Shown one piece after another: positions 60,140-64,000 of a stretch of DNA of 64,000 nt (the stretch's first letter is position 1; each line of letters opens with the position of its first letter). The notes under the pieces were generated by a model. That model did not search any database and was not told the DNA's origin. It worked only from the letters and a program-made list of their open reading frames with translations. The stretch is from Oceanococcus sp041619555 (GTDB lineage: Bacteria > Pseudomonadota > Gammaproteobacteria > Nevskiales > Oceanococcaceae): the NCBI GenBank assembly GCA_041619555.1, contig JBFKDQ010000017.1, positions 1 to 64,000 on the forward strand, given 5' to 3'. The position numbers and the translations under genes are program-made.

Positions 60140-61312
60140 GTGTCTGACATTACCCCTGAACTGCTGATCCAGCGTGCGCGCGACATGGTGCCGACTCTGG
60201 CCGAACGTGCCAACAAGGCTGCGGCCCAGCGCCAGATCCCCGACGAGACGGTGGCGGAAATGAAGGAAGCCGGATTCTTCCGCGTGCTGCAGCCAAAGCT
60301 GTATGGCGGCTACGAAATGGATCCGCAGGTGTTTTACGAGATCTGCATGACTCTGGCCGAGGGCTGCATGTCCACGGCCTGGATTTATGGCGTGATCGGC
60401 GTGCACAACTGGCAGATTGCCCTGTTTGATCCGCAGGCGGCGGCGGACATCTGGTCGCAGGATACCGACGTGCTGATCGCATCGACCTATATGCCCAAGG
60501 GGCAGGTGACGCCGGTCGAAGGGGGCTTCAAGTTCAGCGGGCGCTGGGGTTTTTCCAGTGGCATTGACCATTGTGACTGGGTGTTTCTCGGCGGCCTGAT
60601 TTTCAATGAAGGTCAGCCGCCGGAATACCGCACCTTCCTGTTGCCGAAATCGGACTACGAGGTGATCGACACCTGGCACACCATCGGCCTGAAGGGCACC
60701 GGCTCCAAGGATATCGTGGTGAACGACGTATTCGTGCCGGAATATCGCACGCACAAGGCGTCGGATGGTTTCATGGGCACCAATCCCGGGCGTGAAACCT
60801 TCACCGCGGATCTGTACAAGCTGCCGTTCGGCCAGATTTTCGTGCGCGCGGTGTCCTCCGCCGCCATCGGGGCCTTGCAGGGCATGCTCGATGCATTCAT
60901 CGAGTTCGGCAAGGTGCAGGTCGGCAGCATGGGTAGCAAGACTGCGGAGCAGGGGCCAGCGCAGCTTGCGGTGGCACAGTCCGCTGCGGCGATCGATGAA
61001 ATGAAGCTGGTGCTGAACCGGAATTTCGAGGTGCTGATGGCGAAGATTCGGGCGGGTGAGCCGCTGGATGATGTGAACCAGCGGCTGCACTACCGCTTTC
61101 AGGCGGCACAGGTGGTCGAGCGCTGTGGCCAGCATGCCTACCAGCTGTTTTCGGCCTGTGGCGGTCGCGGCATCTTCAGTGATTTCGCCCTGAATCAGAA
61201 AATGCTGGACATTTTCTCAGGTCGCGCCCACTACGCGAACAATCCCGATCAGTTCGGCCGCAATTACGGGGCGGTCACGCTGGGGATGGAAAACAGCGAT
61301 TTCTTCATCTGA
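60140..61312 (+). CDS. HsaA-type flavin-dependent monooxygenase (steroid ring A/B)
   Basis: This 390-residue protein belongs to the acyl-CoA dehydrogenase-fold hydroxylases. It has KEAGFFRVLQPKLYGGYE, STAWIYGVIGVHNWQIALFD, the SGRWGFSSGIDHCDWVFLGG block and a C-terminal FSGRAHYANNPDQF with the conserved His. Known HsaA/TesA2-type enzymes hydroxylate the phenolic seco-steroid using reduced flavin from a partner. Start at GTG 60140 has AAGGAG 8 nt upstream. The flavin reductase partner is not in view. Confidence 0.87.
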   Translation: MSDITPELLIQRARDMVPTLAERANKAAAQRQIPDETVAEMKEAGFFRVLQPKLYGGYEMDPQVFYEICMTLAEGCMSTAWIYGVIGVHNWQIALFDPQAAADIWSQDTDVLIASTYMPKGQVTPVEGGFKFSGRWGFSSGIDHCDWVFLGGLIFNEGQPPEYRTFLLPKSDYEVIDTWHTIGLKGTGSKDIVVNDVFVPEYRTHKASDGFMGTNPGRETFTADLYKLPFGQIFVRAVSSAAIGALQGMLDAFIEFGKVQVGSMGSKTAEQGPAQLAVAQSAAAIDEMKLVLNRNFEVLMAKIRAGEPLDDVNQRLHYRFQAAQVVERCGQHAYQLFSACGGRGIFSDFALNQKMLDIFSGRAHYANNPDQFGRNYGAVTLGMENSDFFI

Positions 61313-61331
61313 TTGAAAGACAGCTGATCGC

Positions 61332-61367
61332 ATCCGCAGGACAGCAGGGTGAGCCCTGCCTGCGGAT
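61332..61367 (+). terminator. Hairpin after the HsaA-like gene
   Basis: ATCCGCAGG (61332-61340) pairs with CCTGCGGAT (61359-61367), and CAGGG (61345-61349) with CCCTG (61354-61358), separated by a small bulge and a 4-nt loop. It lies 19 bp after the stop. No clear T-run follows. Confidence 0.45.
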
Positions 61368-61557
61368 CGCTCGGCCTGTCTGCCGGTGTCCTGGCCGCGG
61401 GCCGGGGCCCCAGGGTGGTCGGCGTCGAAGCAGACGCCGGTTCTTGATCCGGGGCGGGTGGCGAATTCGTCGCCGGCGTCCGTCGCGGAGGCAGTCCCGC
61501 GGATCGAATTGCGCAACCCGGCGCATTGAAAACCGGGTGCGGGACAGGAGTTGAGCA

Positions 61558-63282
61558 ATGAGTGAGCAATGGGACCACAGCTACGATGTGGTCGTTGTCG
61601 GGTCCGGCGCCGGCGGCATGACCGCCGCCCTGTGTGCGAAAGACAAGGGCCTGTCGGTGCTGCTGATCGAAAAGGATGCGGTGTATGGCGGCACCACTGC
61701 GGTTTCCGGCGGCGGGATCTGGATTCCCTGCAATGATCAGATGGCCCGATTGGGCTGCGCCGACAGTTTCGCCGAGGCCAAGGCCTATGTGGAATTGCTG
61801 ACCGAAGGTGAGGTGGAGCCCCGGCGCCTGGATACCTACCTCAAGCGGGCCTCGGAAATGGTCAGCTACATGGCGGAGCGTTTCCAGGTGGTCTTCAAGT
61901 CCATTTCCATCTATCCCGATTATTTTCCCGACAAGCCGGGTGGCAAGCCGGGCTATCGCACGATGGAGCCGGAAGATTTCGATGCCGCCCAGCTGGGCGA
62001 GGAATTCGAGCGTCAGCGCGCGCCCTATCCCGGCACCCTGTTGATGGGGCGCATCGCGATGAACCAGGTGGAGGCCCACAGTCTGCTGTGCCGCACCCGC
62101 GGCTGGATTTTGCTGTTCCTGCGCCTGGCGCTGCGCTACTGGACCGATTTCGGCTGGCGGCGCAGGACCGCGCGTGACCGGCGCCAGGTGCTCGGACAGG
62201 GCCTGGCGGCGTCCCTGCGCCATGCCATGCTGCGCGAGAAGCTGCCCCTGTGGCTGAATACCGGCATGCAGGAACTGGTGACCGAAGGGGAGCGGGTGAT
62301 CGGCGTGGTGGCCAGCCAGGGCGACAAGCGCCTGCGCATCCGTGCCCGTCAGGGCGTGATCCTGGCCTGCGGCGGATTTGAAGCCAATCAGGCCATGCGT
62401 GAGCAATACCTGCCGGCGCCCACCGACAAGTCCTGGAGCGTGGCGCCGGGCATCAACGAGGGCGATGGCATTGCCGCCGGCCTGAAGCTGGGTGCGGCGA
62501 CCCGTTTCATGGATCTCACCTGGGGCACGCCTTCGGTGGTGGTTCCGGGCGCGGGCTGGGCCAGCGGGCTGTTCGTCGAGCGCGCGTTTCCGCACGCCAT
62601 CATGGTCAACGGGCAGGGTCGGCGCTACTGCAACGAAGCCGGCCCCTATACCGAGGTCGTCTATGCCATGTACCGAGATCATCAGAAGACCGGGGCCAGC
62701 GTGCCGAGCTGGTTCATCTGCGACGGTGAGTATCGCAAGAAGTACCCGCTGGGGCCGATCATGCCGCCGGCGCTGCAGCCCGACAGCAAGATTCCCAAGG
62801 AGTGGCTGGGCGAGGTCTATTTCAAGGCCGACAGCCTGGAGGAACTGGCCGGGCAGCTCGGCCTGCCTTTCGAGCAGCTCAAGGCCACGGTGGAGCGTTT
62901 CAATGCGCAGGCGCTCAAGGGAGTTGATGAGGATTTCGGCAAAGGCGAGAACGTATTCGACACCTACTATGGGGATGACAGTGTCAAGCCCAATCCCTGC
63001 ATGGGGCCGCTGACCAAAGCGCCGTATTATGCGCTCAAGGTCACCCCCGGTGAGCTGGGCACCAAAGGGGGGCTGGATGCCGATCACGCCGGCCGCGTGA
63101 TGCGTGCCGATGGCAGTACGATTCCCGGTCTGTATGCGGTGGGCAACTGTTCCGCTGCGGTGATGGGCAAGACCTATCCGGGGCCGGGTTCCACACTGGG
63201 GCCGGCGATGGCTTTCGCCTATCTGGCCGTGGAGGAAATCGCCCGTCAGGCTGCCCGTAAGGACATGGCCAGCGCGGCCTGA
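61558..63282 (+). CDS. 3-ketosteroid dehydrogenase-like FAD flavoprotein
   Basis: This 574-residue flavoprotein begins DVVVVGSGAGGMTAALCAKDKGLSV and has GGTTAVSGGGIWIP near 44-57, as in 3-ketosteroid delta-1-dehydrogenases and 3-ketosteroid delta-4-dehydrogenases. GLYAVGNCSAAVMGKTYPGPGSTLGPAMAFAYLA closes the FAD domain. It introduces a ring double bond. The HsaA-like neighbour supports a steroid role. ATG 61558 is 245 bp after the preceding gene. Confidence 0.87.
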   Translation: MSEQWDHSYDVVVVGSGAGGMTAALCAKDKGLSVLLIEKDAVYGGTTAVSGGGIWIPCNDQMARLGCADSFAEAKAYVELLTEGEVEPRRLDTYLKRASEMVSYMAERFQVVFKSISIYPDYFPDKPGGKPGYRTMEPEDFDAAQLGEEFERQRAPYPGTLLMGRIAMNQVEAHSLLCRTRGWILLFLRLALRYWTDFGWRRRTARDRRQVLGQGLAASLRHAMLREKLPLWLNTGMQELVTEGERVIGVVASQGDKRLRIRARQGVILACGGFEANQAMREQYLPAPTDKSWSVAPGINEGDGIAAGLKLGAATRFMDLTWGTPSVVVPGAGWASGLFVERAFPHAIMVNGQGRRYCNEAGPYTEVVYAMYRDHQKTGASVPSWFICDGEYRKKYPLGPIMPPALQPDSKIPKEWLGEVYFKADSLEELAGQLGLPFEQLKATVERFNAQALKGVDEDFGKGENVFDTYYGDDSVKPNPCMGPLTKAPYYALKVTPGELGTKGGLDADHAGRVMRADGSTIPGLYAVGNCSAAVMGKTYPGPGSTLGPAMAFAYLAVEEIARQAARKDMASAA

Positions 63283-63289
63283 GGCGAAC

Positions 63290-64000
63290 ATGGGCAAGAC
63301 CGCGATCATATTGCTGTTGACTCTGCTGGCGCTGCCGGTGATGGCCCTGCTGTTCGACCGTGCACCGACACCGGCGCAGTGGCAGATGCTCTGGGTCGTG
63401 GTGGTCGAGATGCTGGTGTTCGCCGGCCTGTGCTTTGTCGTCAGCGAACTGAGCGGCAACTACAGCCAGGTCGACAAGCTCTGGAGCATCACGCCGCCGG
63501 TCTATGCCTGGACGATCTGCGCGTTGGCGGGCATGCCCGATCTTCTGGTGCTGATGAGCGTGCTGGCAACGATCTGGGGCGTGCGCCTGACCTACAATTT
63601 CTCGCGTCACGGTGCATACAGCTGGAAATTCTGGAGCGGCCATGAGGACTACCGCTGGGCGCATGTGCGGAAGAACCCGGCCCTGCAGGGGCGCTGGCGT
63701 TTCCTGCTGTTCAACCTGCTGTTCATCTCGCTGTATCAGCATGCGCTGCTGCTGCTGATCGTGCTGCCGATGCTGATCGTCGCGGCCACGCCGGCGGCGA
63801 TCGGTGGGCTGGACGTGGTTCTCGCCCTGTTGCTGCTGGCCCTGATCGTTTTCGAAACCGTGGCCGATCAGCAGCAATGGCGATTCCAGAGTGAGAAACA
63901 CCGCCGTCTCAAGGCGGGTGAGGCCCTGAGCGAGGCGCAGGCGCGCGGTTTTCTGGATCAGGGGCTGTGGGCCCTGTCGCGGCATCCGAACTATTTCGCC
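63290..64000 (+). CDS. DUF1295/steroid 5-alpha-reductase-like membrane protein, truncated by window
   Basis: The frame opens with ATG 63290, 7 bp after the previous stop, and continues past the window end (237 codons seen). Several membrane segments are evident (about 4-20, 31-50, 66-92, 138-165, 172-190). DKLWSITPPVYAW, WGVRLTYNFSRHGAYSWKFW and GLWALSRHPNYFA are hallmark stretches of DUF1295 proteins, related to steroid 5-alpha-reductase and isoprenylcysteine methyltransferase. Its function is probably reductive or unknown; the C-terminus is missing. Confidence 0.85.
   Translation, partial: MGKTAIILLLTLLALPVMALLFDRAPTPAQWQMLWVVVVEMLVFAGLCFVVSELSGNYSQVDKLWSITPPVYAWTICALAGMPDLLVLMSVLATIWGVRLTYNFSRHGAYSWKFWSGHEDYRWAHVRKNPALQGRWRFLLFNLLFISLYQHALLLLIVLPMLIVAATPAAIGGLDVVLALLLLALIVFETVADQQQWRFQSEKHRRLKAGEALSEAQARGFLDQGLWALSRHPNYFA

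Noticed and set aside
1..64000. tRNA, rRNA or integrase/attachment sites marking the island borders.
   Set aside because: I saw no tRNA-like cloverleaf, rRNA segment, integrase or transposase gene in the window; borders can be set only by gene content and the operator distribution.

Overview
The window is GC-rich bacterial DNA with tightly packed, often 4-bp-overlapping genes. A gammaproteobacterial-type flagellar run (fliJKLMNOPQR-flhB), RimK, TonB-dependent receptors, a NodT/RND efflux system and steroid-ring genes together suggest an aerobic, motile gammaproteobacterium, possibly of the Nevskiales/Solimonadaceae kind. The genus is inference; there is no rRNA or tRNA in the window to settle it.

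Region 1 (about 0.5-46.7 kb) is a large accessory catabolic island and the main interest. It encodes bacterial homologues of plant chlorophyll-breakdown enzymes: a chlorophyllase-like lipoprotein (45154-46155, full Ser/Asp/His motif set), two proteins resembling red chlorophyll catabolite reductase (2521-3267 and 42708-43520), and two SDRs resembling the chlorophyll b reductases NOL/NYC1 (41846-42649 and 43531-44331) directly flanking one RCCR-like gene. I read it as a candidate bacterial pathway for degrading chlorophyll or linear tetrapyrroles. These family calls rest on motif comparison with remembered plant sequences; I could not run a search.

The rest of the island fits such a substrate. 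Uptake: a TonB receptor plus a seven-repeat FG-GAP lipoprotein. Export: an RND system and an MFS transporter. Hydrolysis: several alpha/beta hydrolases. Oxidation: a flavin monooxygenase, an acyl-CoA-dehydrogenase-like flavoprotein and two aldehyde dehydrogenases. Breakdown of substituted maleimides, the expected pyrrole fragments: two cyclic-imidase-like polysaccharide-deacetylase-fold proteins, two isochorismatase-type amidases, a nitrilase-type amidase, an arylmalonate decarboxylase/maleate isomerase-family protein, a LeuCD-type hydratase and a PEP mutase/isocitrate lyase-family lyase. Acyl-CoA steps: CaiB, MaoC, an unusual thiolase, HMG-CoA lyase and a methylmalonyl-CoA-epimerase-like VOC protein.

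A shared AT-rich element, about AATGATATAACAATA and a perfect 12-bp palindrome in one copy, lies at the head of six divergent or single transcription units of the island (near 0.70, 11.05, 20.67, 32.85, 34.55 and 40.92 kb). A GntR/HutC-type regulator at 9064-9849 is the obvious candidate binder. This ties the island into one regulon. No pheophorbide a oxygenase-like Rieske gene is present, so the ring-opening enzyme would be elsewhere or unrelated.

Region 2 (46.8-53.2 kb) holds ordinary genes: a C-terminally sorted surface protein, a quinone oxidoreductase, rimK with an AstE-like partner, and a second TonB receptor. Region 3 (53.3-60.0 kb) is the flagellar export/C-ring operon from fliJ to flhB. 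Region 4 (60.1-64.0 kb) starts a steroid-degradation set (HsaA-like monooxygenase, ketosteroid dehydrogenase-like flavoprotein, DUF1295 membrane reductase cut by the window edge).
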